A DNA stretch of 64,000 nt, from the NCBI RefSeq assembly GCF_000350225.1, contig NW_005179040.1:62001-126000 (forward strand). The letters run 5' to 3'. Shown here piece after piece: positions 53,508 to 63,405 of the stretch. How positions within the stretch are numbered: position 1 is the stretch's first letter; each line of letters opens with the position of its first letter. This DNA comes from Chondrus crispus (Eukaryota > Rhodophyta > Florideophyceae > Gigartinales > Gigartinaceae). A program made the translations under genes and the position numbers. The notes under the pieces were generated by a model. It saw only the letters and a program-made list of their open reading frames with translations. It had not been told where the DNA came from and searched no databases.

Positions 53508-55522
53508 ACCAGTCCGTGCTTCTTGACGGGATATTGCGGCCTAGGTCCTCCACGGGCCGGCGGCCTTCCTTGATGTTGCGGCCTTCCCATCCAGCCTGGC
53601 CTTCGAAACGTTGTACCCTTGTCTTCCATCGGAATTCGCGGCGCCGGCGTGTGGCCGCGCCCCCGAAACGTCATCACGGGATCCGTGGGCTCTGAAAACG
53701 ACTCCGTCGTGTATGTGGGCGTTGGTAAAGTTGACGACCCGCTTGCCCCGTAGTCCTCGTGTCCGTAGCCCTCCGATGGCTCAATAAAATTGCCTTCGGT
53801 TACAAACGCTCCTTCATAATGACTTTCGCTACTTCCGTGCGCACCGCGTTCATCTGACGCGGAGATTGACTCTGCTAAGTGGACGGCGGCGTGACCTTTA
53901 CGACCGGGATAAGAAGCCCTCGGCTTGTTCCCCGCCCTGAACGTCGACGGCGTCTGAGTCGTGACCTTCTTGGTCTTCTTGTCCTCGGCGCGGCTCGCCG
54001 AGCCATGCGCTTTTGCGTAATTTACCAATCTCAAAAATGAGACATCTCGGTTATCTTGTCGATACTGCAGGACCATGGGCTTGATACTGGCATCTAGCCC
54101 CTCGATGAACATGTTCATCTGCTCCTCCATAGAATGAACATTCCCACAGCGATTACTCGAGTCTGTTAGGCGAATGTAAAATTCGATCTCGTCTTCAAAC
54201 GGTCTTTGCTGAACTTCTCGCAATGCGAGCACGGCTTGACGGATCGACTCGTCGGTTGCGAAACTCCTCAACAACCACTGTACGGCCTCTGGCCAAACAG
54301 ACACCTTTCCGTGATGGGACCCGGCCGTCTGAGACACAGAAGTGTACTGTCTCAAGGAGATGCCGCTTGGAAATTCGGGCAACAAGCGGATCGCTTGCCC
54401 TCGTTCATTTCTTGAGTATCAAACTCTTGAACTAACTTTGCCAAAAAATCCAACACAAGGACCCCGTCCTCACCTGTGAACGTGTTGTCCTTCTTCACCT
54501 TAGGCGGAATATCTCTCCTGATTTTTCGCACGGCGGTCCGCCGGGAACTTGACAAATATGTCTGCGGGTTCCGCAAGCGATACGTTCGGTACGAAAGTAA
54601 TTTCTTGAAGAGGTAGTTGGTCGAATTCAGCTCCTCCAATTCCTCCCATCGCGGCCCGCGCCGCGTTGTCCGCGTCCTTGTCTCTCCGCGAGCCGGGCGA
54701 AGTGACTCCGCCTGGTCTGGAGGACATTTTCTTGCTTGACGAAATTCCGTTTCCTTCTTCTGAACGGCGTTCGGAATCGCCCGAATGGTTCGACGAACCG
54801 CCGTTACCATCTTCGGAGGGACCAAGCGACTCCGACTGTGAGTCGCGGTCCTCCGGATCGTCACTACAGTGACCCTTGCCTGTACGTCGCTTGTCCTTCT
54901 TAGAGGACTTCGACTTGGAGCTCCGCTGACGAGCGGGCTTGTCCTTCTTCGACCGACGGTCGCCCTCTCTACCCGAAGAGAGCGGCTCGTCGTCTGATCC
55001 TCGCGGAGCTTGATCTGCGGCCTGCTCAAGATCCTTGAGACGTTCCGCGGCGCGATTGAATCGGTCATCGATGCTTGTTCTAAATTTTCCTAAGGACTCC
55101 AAGGCTTGATTCGCGTCGCGCCTCGCGTCCTTAACTGAAAGTTTCAATGAAGCGAGGACCTCCGGCTCGATGCCGTCGGTCCCGTCGCCATTATTTTTCT
55201 CGACGAGTCCCACGCGCGCGGTCAGCTCCTCCAACGCCGTGTGGAACTCGCAATTTTGCAACTCAAGTTGCTTCTGCACGAGGCCTAATTCGGCCTCGAG
55301 ATTTTTCTTCGCTTCTTCTCGAATTTCGCTGCTCATCTTCTCCCACTTCTCGTCGAGGTCAGTCTTGTCGGCGGCAATCCCCGTAGGGGATTCTTGATCT
55401 CCGAGATCCGTGGCCGTATTGGCCTGGCTCCGGGTGCGAGGACCCCTCGGGATCCTCGACGCCCGTGCCGATCCGCTTCTACTCGCCCCGGGACCGACGT
55501 CCCCCGGTCCGCTTGTTGACAT
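53402..55522 (-). pseudogene. gag: gag of the chromovirus, two frameshifts
   Basis: Starts MSTSGPGDVGPGASRSGSAR at 55,522, about 180 nt after the last primer-binding site. Residues ~50-180 are coiled coil; ~190-290 a Ser/Lys/Asp-rich linker. Capsid-like sequence follows in three frames: PADRRAKNQE to about 54,520, then DNTFTGEDGVLVLDFLAKLV, then from 54,385 AVQWLLRSFATDESIRQAVL, FEDEIEFYIRLTDSSNRCGN, SMEEQMNMFIEGLDASIKPM. The C-terminal zinc knuckle CYHCYEKGHAAPTC (CX2CX4HX4C) is intact, stop at 53,402. The N-terminal coiled-coil extension is large for this group. Confidence 0.85.
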
Positions 55523-55616
55523 CGTTCGGCGTAGCGAACGAACCTAAAAAAAGATACGAACAAAAAATAAAAAAGAGACTCCGTTACCCAGACAAACTGC
55601 CTTGTCGTAAACAAAA

Positions 55617-55724
55617 CCGTTCTATGTCGGGAGACCACTTTTGTAGTGCGTCTCCAGACCGAGACTGTCGTCGACACAATTCTATGTCGGGTTCCCTGTA
55701 GACAATTCTAGGTCGGGAGACCAC
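55617..55724 (-). other. Triplicated primer-binding-site region
   Basis: Near the 5' LTR the plus strand reads TTCTAGGTCGGGAGACCA (55,706-55,723), whose complement is the primer-binding site. Similar copies lie at 55,619-55,635 (TTCTATGTCGGGAGACC type) and about 55,680-55,694 (TTCTATGTCGGGTTCCC). The first is followed by TTTTGTAGTGC, a fragment of the LTR edge, so LTR end plus primer site were duplicated. Confidence 0.7.
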
Positions 55725-55727
55725 TTT

Positions 55728-56743
55728 TGTAGTGCAATGTGCCTGGCAGGCCGCGAACACAGTCCGACGGTCAAACAAAAAGAAGAAAAACAGCAACAGC
55801 AACAACCACTGCCGATGGCACGCGCTACGGAGCGTTCGAGACTCCCTTTCCCCTTGTGTGGGCTTGCGGCCCACGGTAGCTCGACTCCGACGGGGGTTAA
55901 GGAAAGATACCCGGCCCGGGAAGATAATGGTGGTAGAGACTTATGAAGACTTGAGTGCTCGACGAGTGCGGGTTAGGCTTGTCTACGAGAATGTAACGAC
56001 GGTTGGCTGGGTTGCAAGTCCAATGCTCGACGAGCGTCTTCAGCACCTTGGGTATAATTCAAGGTCTTCGACGGGGGCTTGTTCAGCACTACCAGACGGG
56101 ATCGTAACCGTGTAGCAACGCTACTACCGACGTGTTGCTCGATGGCTAAAAACACCCTCACCAGCGCCATCGCGATCGCGCTAGGCGGTACCAACTCTGT
56201 CTTATACCGTAACACCTTCGACGTAGGCGTCGTTACAACAGCCTTCCTACGGAACTTGAAACAGTAGCAGCGCTACACAACGTGTTTCTCGATGGCTAAA
56301 ACACCTACACCGGATCGGTCGCAACCGACTCCAATGGAACCAACACAATTACGGGAAAAGTAGATGTAGAGATAGAAAAAGGTAAAAGGATAAGGAAAAG
56401 GAATGGGACCCCGAGCAATAGAGGATGTCGTTAGCAGCATAGAAGGGAAGCGCGTCGCGTGAACGGAAGCGGTCTTCGACGAAGGCGAGATCTAACTCCG
56501 GCAACTCGGGTTGTCTTTACTGACTTAGTGGTCAGAGGGCTAATGTATATATCGCCCCGCCGGAACCACTACAGTAGGTCGCAGCGCTAGATCCTAGATC
56601 TAATCTAATGTGTCAGCAAAATTAATGCCAACTAATTAACTAAATAAAATTAAATAATCAAAATAAAAACTGTGCAAATATTCACTCGTTAGGCCCCCGA
56701 TCCCGGACTAAAATTGCTTCCAACACAGTGCTATTGCACCACA
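55728..56743 (-). repeat. 5' LTR of the chromovirus
   Basis: Near-identical to 41,208-42,220. It ends CTATTGCACCACA, one base off the other copy, followed by GCTCA. The sense promoter would lie here. Confidence 0.95.
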
Positions 56744-56745
56744 GC

Positions 56746-58083
56746 TCACGGCCGATGAACGCCGGTTGGGAAGTCGTGCTGGTGTTGATCGCGTAAGAGA
56801 GCTGTGGACGTTTGAGATACACTCGGCGGTGCTCTTATGCATGGTGGCCTTGGAGTGATACCTTGCTCGAAGGACGCCGATCTGAAGACGCGGCCGTCAT
56901 CCTCCTCGCTGTGGCGGTAGGTCGCCCAGTCGTGGGGCGTCACCGCGACAGAGTAAAGGCGCATAAGGGAGCTCGCCGATTTTTGGAGAGCCACGCGGGC
57001 CTTCGAATAGGCATAAGGACAGGGACTCAAGTAGAGCTCCTCAACCTCAGAAAGGATGAACCGTCGCGGAGCGCTCGGTAAACGACCAACCAGGTGCTCA
57101 GCTATGCGGTCGACGTAGAAGACTTCTCCAGTACTGTACGCGAACGTCCTGTCGCAAGGGATCGCGTCGAGGATTTGATACGGAACTCCGCCGCCCTTGC
57201 CCGTCAGCCTAGCAAGGACGAGGCCGGCCTCGTCCACGCGGCCTGCCTCATAAATGCGACGCACGCACATGAGGTCAGGGCGCAAAGCGTCACGCGATAA
57301 CAACTCCGCGAGGGTGATTCCAGTTCTGGCGTAATGACGCCACGGGAACCTGAGCCGCTCCATGGGCAGCGGCATCGAGCCGGCCAGGGCAGTGCTAAAC
57401 CACTGGGTGGTGTCGTCGGCCAACTCCGCCCGCGCGTCGAGATTACCTCGGGTCTTCGGAGGCAGGAGGCCCGGCTGCCGGCAGCTGCCCCATGCCCCAT
57501 ACGACCCGAGACAGGGCTGTTAAGGCGCGCTCGTACGGGGCGCATCGGACATGTTGTCAGGAGGAACCTCCCCGGCCTTCCTACGTATGCCGTCGCCCCC
57601 TTGGGGCAGCGCGGTCTCCGACGAGATGGGACGAAATTCCACACCCCCGGTGGACCCCGAGGGGCCACGACTCTTCTGGAAGGGTAGCAGCGCGGGCGTC
57701 GCGGGAAGGACAAATCCCTCTACGCGAGAAGGACGCGCGACGGAGTCCCTGGAAGAGCCCCGGAGAGGTACTGTACGCGGGGGCACGGAGGCCCCCGAGA
57801 GCGGCAGAAGCGCGGGGAGCCCGACGGAAGAGCCCCCAGGCGAAGGGCGCGCCTCGGGAAGCGAGGACATGAGGACGACGACGCGGTAAGCAGCGCGTGA
57901 GTGGCAACGACGAGGAACAACAGCGGCGGCGGGTGAGGAGAGGTGGATGGGGACACAAAACCAGGGGGCACGGAGTAATGCGGGGACGTAAGGGAGGCAA
58001 GGTCGATCGGTGGACGGCGCCGAAGACAACGCCGGATCAAGGGGGAACAGTGCCAAGGCTCGGGGAGCGACCTGGTCGGACAT
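56746..58083 (-). pseudogene. Antisense ORF of element D, ~445 codons, one stop
   Basis: Start chosen at MSDQVAPRALALFPLDP (58,083), just inside the polypurine hairpin; an earlier Met lies in the LTR edge. One frame runs to TGA at 56,748-56,746, broken only by TAA near 57,522. The N-terminal half is Pro/Ser/Arg-rich (LSGASVPPRTVPLRGSSRDS). The C-terminal half looks globular: TTQWFSTALAGSMPLPMERL, MCVRRIYEAGRVDEAGLVLA, YQILDAIPCDRTFAYSTGEV, FYVDRIAEHLVGRLPSAPRR. Homologous, more damaged sequence lies in element A (3,353-4,566). The stop falls in the GCTCA target of the chromovirus. No family recognised. Weak resemblance to the 641-aa frame at 43,514 (IPL/MPLP-W-R-I patches) is not enough to claim homology. 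Confidence 0.5.
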
Positions 58084-58103
58084 GGCTCTCTCATTCCTCA
58101 AGG

Positions 58104-58138
58104 GTGAACGCGGACTTTCACTCTTGAGGAGGGGGCCG
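58104..58138 (+). other. Hairpin and polypurine tract of element D
   Basis: GTGAACGCGGACTTTCAC (58,104-58,121), inside a longer CTCAAG...CTTGAG inverted repeat, precedes the purine run GAGGAGGGGGCCG (58,126-58,138), which touches the LTR. Same module as at 1,188-1,221 and 5,937-5,974. Confidence 0.8.
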
Positions 58139-58802
58139 TGTGGCATAACGGCGGTTTGCGATTAGATTTAGATCAGATCAATACGAACCACACACGCACA
58201 CACGTGTACCCCCACGGGTACGGGGGACACGCGACCACACGCGTACACGTGTAGGTAGGGCGTGCCACCGCATGCACAGTACGCGTCTCACACGTGTGCT
58301 GTCAGCCCCGACGGCTGACAGCATTACAGCGCGGGGCGACCCGCGCTACAGTAAGTTACTACCGAGTACCGGTACTGTAGTATTATGATAGACGCATTGT
58401 ATACATTAAATACGAGCGAGACCGGCGGCGGCGTAGGGGGACAAGCACGGACTTGGCCACGACCTACCGCCTAGGTCCGTCTTCCAGCTTAACTAACACG
58501 CGCGATCCGCCTTCGCGCGCGCTAACCGTGACAAAGCGGGTAGGGGACACACGCGTACGCGAGCGAGCGTAGATCCGCCTCCGCCCGTCAGCTCTGGTAC
58601 GTTACCCAGCGCTGCTCCGGGGCGTCGAGGCGTAGATCGGCCCGCGCGTACACTCGTCCCCGACAGTCCCGCTCTACCACGCTACCAGGGATCGCTTCCC
58701 TGTCTCGTTAGCTGTGTGTTCTCCCCGTCTTCTCGCCCTCCTTCAGGGTCTCGGTCGAGCTAAAGCATACACCCCTCTACGTCAGGGGATGTTTATGCTA
58801 CA
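58139..58802 (+). repeat. 3' LTR of element D
   Basis: TGTGGCATAACGG...GTTTATGCTACA, 664 bp, homologous to the element A LTR read in reverse. It keeps the hairpin ladder with changed stems: 58,298-58,307/58,313-58,322 (10 bp), 58,328-58,335/58,340-58,347 (8 bp), and a GTACCGGTAC palindrome near 58,366-58,375. Confidence 0.88.
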
Positions 58803-59229
58803 AGAGTAGGGACCTCGATGGCTCCACCACAAAATGAGGCGGCAAACAGAGATGCATTGTCCGCAAAGTTTTGGGGCTTCCTTATCACGCCCAAGACACG
58901 TTTTTCTCCAAATTTCACCCTCCTCAATACCTCTTGCGAGCACGGTACTTGTCCTTCATCCTGGTTTTCTCTGACTCCGATGCATCCTTTTTCTGCCTCC
59001 CTTCCTTGTCGTCCCTCTCCGTCACGACAGCTGCCCGATACGCATCGGGTCAGATAGACCTGCCCGCGGCCGAAAGCAGCGGGCGCATCTGGCGCGCAGT
59101 GCATGGCCCAAGGAATATAGATAGTAATTAAGGGAGTGTCCGGCGGATGCGGACACCGCGTTTTGTGGATCCGTAGATCAGGCCTGGTACTACAGGTGAG
59201 GGCGCGACAGTTCGTCTCCATCCCCATGA
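58803..59229. other. Unassigned sequence between two LTRs
   Basis: A minus-strand frame of 144 codons (59,227-58,793) has no recognisable domain and its end overlaps the LTR of D. Probably flank DNA. Confidence 0.35.
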
Positions 59230-59876
59230 AGGTTTTTACGGTCGAAGCCTCGAGCAGCGGAGCTGTTGGCCAACTGCCATCTGCAGGCTAGATGAGCTCG
59301 GTCGAGCGGAAGGCTTTCCTCCTCTTCGAAGCCAACGTTTTCTTTCTGCACTCGGGATTCCCTTCTTTCTCATCCATTTACCTTTTCTATTGCCAGTTAT
59401 ATCCCCATTTCTATCTCTATTTCTTTTACGTTTTGTTGGTGCCATCAGCTTTGGTTGCGACCGATCCGGTGTAGGTGTTTATATCCATCGGACAACACGT
59501 GGGTGTAGCGCTGATGCTGTGATCCTATCACGTCCGGTTGCGTTTCGACGCGCCTGTCGAAGACCTTGTGGCGTATTCAATGTGTCGAAGACGCTCATCG
59601 GGCATTGGCCTTACAACCCAGTGGGCCAGAGTATCCTACCCAGACTGCCCCACACTTGTTGAGGACCCGTCTTCGAAAGCCTCTACCAAACCGATCCCGG
59701 GGCGGGAACTTCTCTTTTCGCCGCTTCGTTTGGGATCAGAGCTACTGCGGGCCGCAAAGGAGAGAGTCGGAGGCTCTGTAGCGCTGTGTCCTCGTCTGGG
59801 GTTGTTGTTTGTGTTTCTGTTGTTGTGCTAGACTGTTGGACCTTGGCCTCTGTCTGATAGGTGCATTGCACTACAA
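59230..59876 (+). repeat. 5'-truncated LTR of the chromovirus family
   Basis: From about 59,345 it follows the solo LTR at 11,700-12,745 (CTCGGGATTCCCTTC, TTGGTTGCGACCGATCCGGT, GGCCTTACAACCCAG) to the end GTGCATTGCACTACA at 59,876. Similarity before 59,345 is weak, so the left limit is approximate. No target duplication found. Confidence 0.7.
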
Positions 59877-60244
59877 AGGGACGGTGTTCAAACAAGCAAT
59901 GCTCTCGTAAGAAACTTGAAAAACATTACATCGGTTGTGAGTGTGATTCACTCACTTCCCAGAAAAAAGTTACAAACCTTTCTGTGAAGAGAAACGGTAA
60001 TGATTTGTGGAATGAGCAAGACATGGTGGTGGAAGACAGTGCTTTCGATGTGGACATTGTTGAAGCTGTCTGTTTGTCTGATTTGAAACATGCTTTAGAC
60101 TTTACCGAAAGTGAACTGGGGAACGAAAACAAATTGTTGACTTACCGCCTGAGTAAACTATTCACGGAGGTACAGGATAAGTGCGCTGGCGACGTACAAA
60201 GCTATTTATACACTACTGTAAGAAGCTCTTTTAGATGTTCATGA
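59877..60244 (+). pseudogene. Cys-containing ORF remnant interrupted by the LTR
   Basis: Directly after the LTR a plus frame reads GRCSNKQCSRKKLEKHYIGC ... LSDLKHALDFTESELGNENK and stops at 60,242-60,244. Cys spacing (C-x4-C-x11-C-x-C) suggests a metal-binding or disulphide segment. Related-looking coding (ILNDNLPCFPPHNGANLYAD) appears at 60,484-60,627. Family unknown; probably a gene or element into which the LTR inserted. Confidence 0.3.
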
Positions 60245-60730
60245 AGGTTGGTGGCATGTTGCACTCGGTACTCATCTCAGCAGGAAGTGCCTTCTGGAAC
60301 AAAAAGAAGCTAAGAAGATATGTTAGACAAATTCTTGCATGCCTTGGGTGTGTAGTTCATGAACAGAAGCTCTAAATCATTTGGAGGAGGTAATTTGACC
60401 AAGTACTCCCGGTTGCGCCACACAAAAATTCGCAAGTCTTGGAAACTGTTCTTCTGAGTGTGATATGGATAGCAGAAATATTCTTACAGATTTTAAATGA
60501 TAATCTACCTTGTTTTCCACCCCACAACGGAGCCAATCTGTATGCGGATGTACTCAGGACCATGTCAAAATATCTGAAGGAGAAATCAGGGCTGAGAGAC
60601 ACTTTCGGGGAGCCAAAATATTGGTAGGTGCAGGTACAATTGAGTAAATGCATTTGAAATGGCTACAGTTCAACTACTGATCAGCTAGACGAAAGCAGTG
60701 CCATCAATAGAAAGCAGCTTTCAAAGAGCT
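60245..60730. other. No firm gene
   Basis: Contains the short plus frame 60,439-60,627 mentioned above and otherwise nothing recognisable. Confidence 0.4.
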
Positions 60731-61390
60731 TCAGGAGCACTCCCAAAAGCAGCTCAAAGAACGGGATAACGACCACATCGACAGTGGGAACAGAGCGGAG
60801 TTACGGGAAGAGCGGTGAGGGTGACATGGGAATGATTTGGGAACGTCAATCAGGCTGCCTGAAGGGCCATAAGAAACTAATTTGCATATGATTGTAACGG
60901 ACAGATTCAAATATTTCAAAATTTGCTCGAAATTGCTCCGAGCCCCGCGGACTGGAAACTTTCTTACGCGGAGGCGTATTAATATGACACACAGCATTGT
61001 TGATAATTTCGCGGTCCATGGACCCTGCCATTTTGAAGCATAATTCTCTCTCTGGTGAGCACCAAATTTTGTCACAAAGACAATGCGAAGCGCCACCCGC
61101 ATGTTCGAAGTCATTCGGGCCGAGCAGTTCAAGTCAATTATCCATTTTCGCTTTCCGCTTGCAATAAGAAAACGTGGCGCAATGTTCCCATATACAGCAT
61201 TGGCAATTCCTATCTTGAAATGCTTCCCAAAATCTCTCACTGACCCACGTGCACCTACATGGTTGTGAGAGGCAGATGCATAGGACTGCGTTTTCTTGCC
61301 ATACTCACATAGAATAGCCATTTTGTCGCATTTCCACATCTCACGTGGATCGGAAAGAATATCGGGGTACATTTTATCGACATCATTCAT
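60731..61390 (-). pseudogene. pogo/Tigger-like transposase relic
   Basis: YPDILSDPREMWKCDKMAIL, CEYGKKTQSYASASHNHVGA and GKHFKIGIANAVYGNIAPRF align with the transposase at 13,467-15,499 (YPGIFSEPSRIWNWDETAVL ... GNIAPLFIVASGKR). The first catalytic Asp is kept (WKCD). Sequence degenerates after IASGKR and no second or third acidic residue is convincing. Terminal repeats not found. Old copy. Confidence 0.7.
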
Positions 61391-62033
61391 ACTGATTTTG
61401 AACTAGCCGCCATTAACACCCCACTTTCTCCATATTCTCTTCAAGAGACTTCGCTTTGCAAACTAACTTCGAATTAGTTTTTGTTGCTTCTTACTTTGTC
61501 GTTGCATGCTGTGTATCTATGAAGGGGGGGCAAATGAAGGGAAAGGAAAGAGGAGGCCGAAGAACACATAGTTTTGACAACAATCTCATTTTTCTAATTT
61601 AATTCGAAGCAAAAAGTTTCTTAATGGACTACGCGAAGTCCATCTGAGCGACTTATCGAAGAACCATCATACTTCTGCCACCACCCTCCTCGACTTGAAC
61701 CACAAATATCTCCAAGTTTTCGGTGGTACTCGCTTCTCTCCTTCTTCACTTCTTCTCTACGTCTTCTACTTGTTCTGTACTAAGCAGTGATGAGGGGATG
61801 TACCGAATCCCAAGCGCCAAATTTTACTCCAAATCCCCAGCCCCACTCGGGCGCGGTACGTTAAACGAGAGCATCGCATTGGCATAAACCGCTCCAAAAG
61901 ATGCTCGTTGAGCCGGGGTGAAGGTATTCAGCGCCTCGTATGGCTTCTGAGGCTGCAGGTCCAACTTGAAATCTTTGCACTCTGCCATCTCCCTCTGAAA
62001 TTGATGGCTTGATCATCCAGGCGTGAAAACAGA
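61391..62033. other. No gene recognised
   Basis: AT-rich, with short frames only. Confidence 0.5.
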
Positions 62034-62811
62034 TTATCTGTGGTACGTGCCCCGAAACGCAGCATGTGGGGTCACCCGCAATGGTAAACCCAGACTAGTT
62101 GATGCCGCTCGCAACTGGGCACGGAATTCGCCTTGGCCGAGTAGTTTTGTTGTCTGGACGAGGCTCTCGAGCAACATTCGGAGAAAACAGGGCCCGATAG
62201 TAATTGATTCAATCCGGCCCCTTTTGCTGATCTTGATACTTATGGTCCCATAGTGAGGCCGTTCTTGGTCGGCCGGTAAGAGAACCACTTCATCAACGTG
62301 GAGTTGTAAAAGGTTGCCAAACCGAAGGTATCCATCGAAGAGCAGTTGGAGTCCGGTTCCTGTCACCGGGTTTCCATGGGCGGGTTTGTCAAAAGCTAAC
62401 GCGTAAACGAGGATCTCTGGGCAGACCCCATGGTGCTGCACAGGTCTTGTAACACCTAAACTTCTTATCCGTTGCTGGATAATACCAGCTTTCTTTGAAC
62501 GGTAGGCACGAAGAAGTACAAAGCTGACTTTGCTTGGGCAACCCCGTGTGGCTTAAGAGTTGGGTTTGAATGGAATAGCTCGACGAAATATCGGGTGAGC
62601 TGGTGGTAAATTTATTTTGCGATCTCACATTCCCGCTCTGCAAGAGGCAGTTTTTTGAGCCAGGTGAGGAAGTAGTGTAAGTGTTTCTTATATGGCTGTG
62701 GAGTAGATTCCTTGACTCTTCGGTGTGTGAGTTCATACAAGATTCGATTACAGCTTTGCATTCGGCTATGCCTTTTGCGGAGGGCGCCGAGCAAATCTTG
62801 ATTATCCGCAA
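62034..62811 (-). pseudogene. Tyrosine-recombinase-like relic (Crypton/DIRS type)
   Basis: From 62,794 the minus strand gives a SAM-like N-terminal part (RRVKESTPQPYKKHLHYFLT, WLKKLPLAERECE). After shifts comes a bridge (ELFHSNPTLKPHGVAQAKSA) and then a catalytic-domain-like frame from 62,441: LRFGNLLQLHVDEVVLLPAD, SKRGRIESITIGPCFLRMLL, FRAQLRAASTSLGLPLRVTP, HAAFRGTYH. The LGLPLRVTPH-x-x-F/R-x-x-x-x-H pattern resembles the TPHSLRHGGATH box of retroelement and Crypton recombinases, here degraded. It would cut and rejoin DNA by a Tyr nucleophile, which is not identified. Confidence 0.45.
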
Positions 62812-63041
62812 ATATAGTTAATCTTCTTCCGTGGTTGGCTCTTGACCGAAGAAAGCACGGTGACGGTACGATGAGGGCCTCTCCTTCAAGGATGTGTATC
62901 GAGGGGGGACGCTCGCCATCTATGTCGGATGGCTATATTCCATTCTTGAATGCCACTCCAAGTATGGTGATATTTTTATCTTCCAGTTCTGCTTGACAAA
63001 GGGGTAGGTCCTCGTTGGTTCTGCAAGAAACGACTGCTCCT
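62812..63041. other. No gene recognised
   Basis: Spacer before the LTR fragment. No primer-binding site follows the LTR edge, unlike element A. Confidence 0.5.
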
Positions 63042-63405
63042 TGTAGTATAATCACCCCCAACAGCGAGGGGATGAATGCTGAGAGTTCGGAAGAGACCCC
63101 GATCGACGAGAAGGAAGAAACACGGCCCGCCTACGGTACCGAGAACGGGCTCGAGGTAGCGGTGGTAGAGCCGGATCGGGTAGGGCGCGCGCACGCGTGA
63201 GCGGTTCGACGCCTCGACGCGGTACTGGGTAACGTTCCAGTACCGACGGGCGGAGGCGGATCCGGCTCGGGGGCGTGCTGCGCGCGTCCTCAACCCGTGC
63301 GAGGTGCCGGTCTAAGGTAGCTGACGGAAGTCGCCTTTGAATAAGCGGGAGTCGGACCTAGGCAGAAGGTCGTGGAAAAGTCCGTGCTTGTCACTGCGGA
63401 GGCAA
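63042..63405 (-). repeat. Truncated LTR of the A family
   Basis: Starts TGTAGTATAATCACCCCCAA and follows the element A LTR with many differences (GACGGGCGGAGGCGGATC; CGTGCTTGTC) until about 63,405, where similarity stops before the hairpin ladder. Neither a partner LTR nor a target duplication is seen. Confidence 0.8.

Larger units (their letters stand above)
41208..56743 (-). mobile_element. Full-length chromodomain Ty3/gypsy retrotransposon, 15.5 kb
   Basis: LTRs 41,208-42,220 and 55,728-56,743 (1,013 and 1,016 bp, TGTAGTGC...CACYACA), target duplication GCTCA, primer-binding site and polypurine tract are all present. Minus-strand order: 5' LTR, gag, protease, RT, RNase H, integrase, chromodomain, then a 5.3-kb block coding on the plus strand, polypurine tract, an extra LTR-like unit (42,248-43,390), 3' LTR. 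Integrase after RNase H with a terminal chromodomain places it with chromoviruses. gag-pol has several frameshifts and two in-frame TAG codons. At 15.5 kb it is roughly twice or more the usual size of the group, mainly because of the antisense block and the extra LTR. Confidence 0.92.
40415..58802 (+). mobile_element. LTR element D (A family), 5'-truncated, split by the chromovirus
   Basis: The left part (40,415-41,207) carries the end of pol on the plus strand. The right part (56,744-58,802) carries an antisense frame, hairpin plus polypurine tract and a 3' LTR homologous to that of element A. The 15.5-kb chromovirus lies between, flanked by GCTCA (41,203-41,207 and 56,744-56,748). Removing it and one GCTCA makes pol and the antisense frame converge with stop codons 12 nt apart. 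The 5' LTR, gag and RT are missing. Confidence 0.75.

Noticed and set aside
63042..63405. Fragment as the 5' LTR of a full A element extending left
   Set aside because: No primer-binding site or gag next to it, and the sequence left of it is unrelated.
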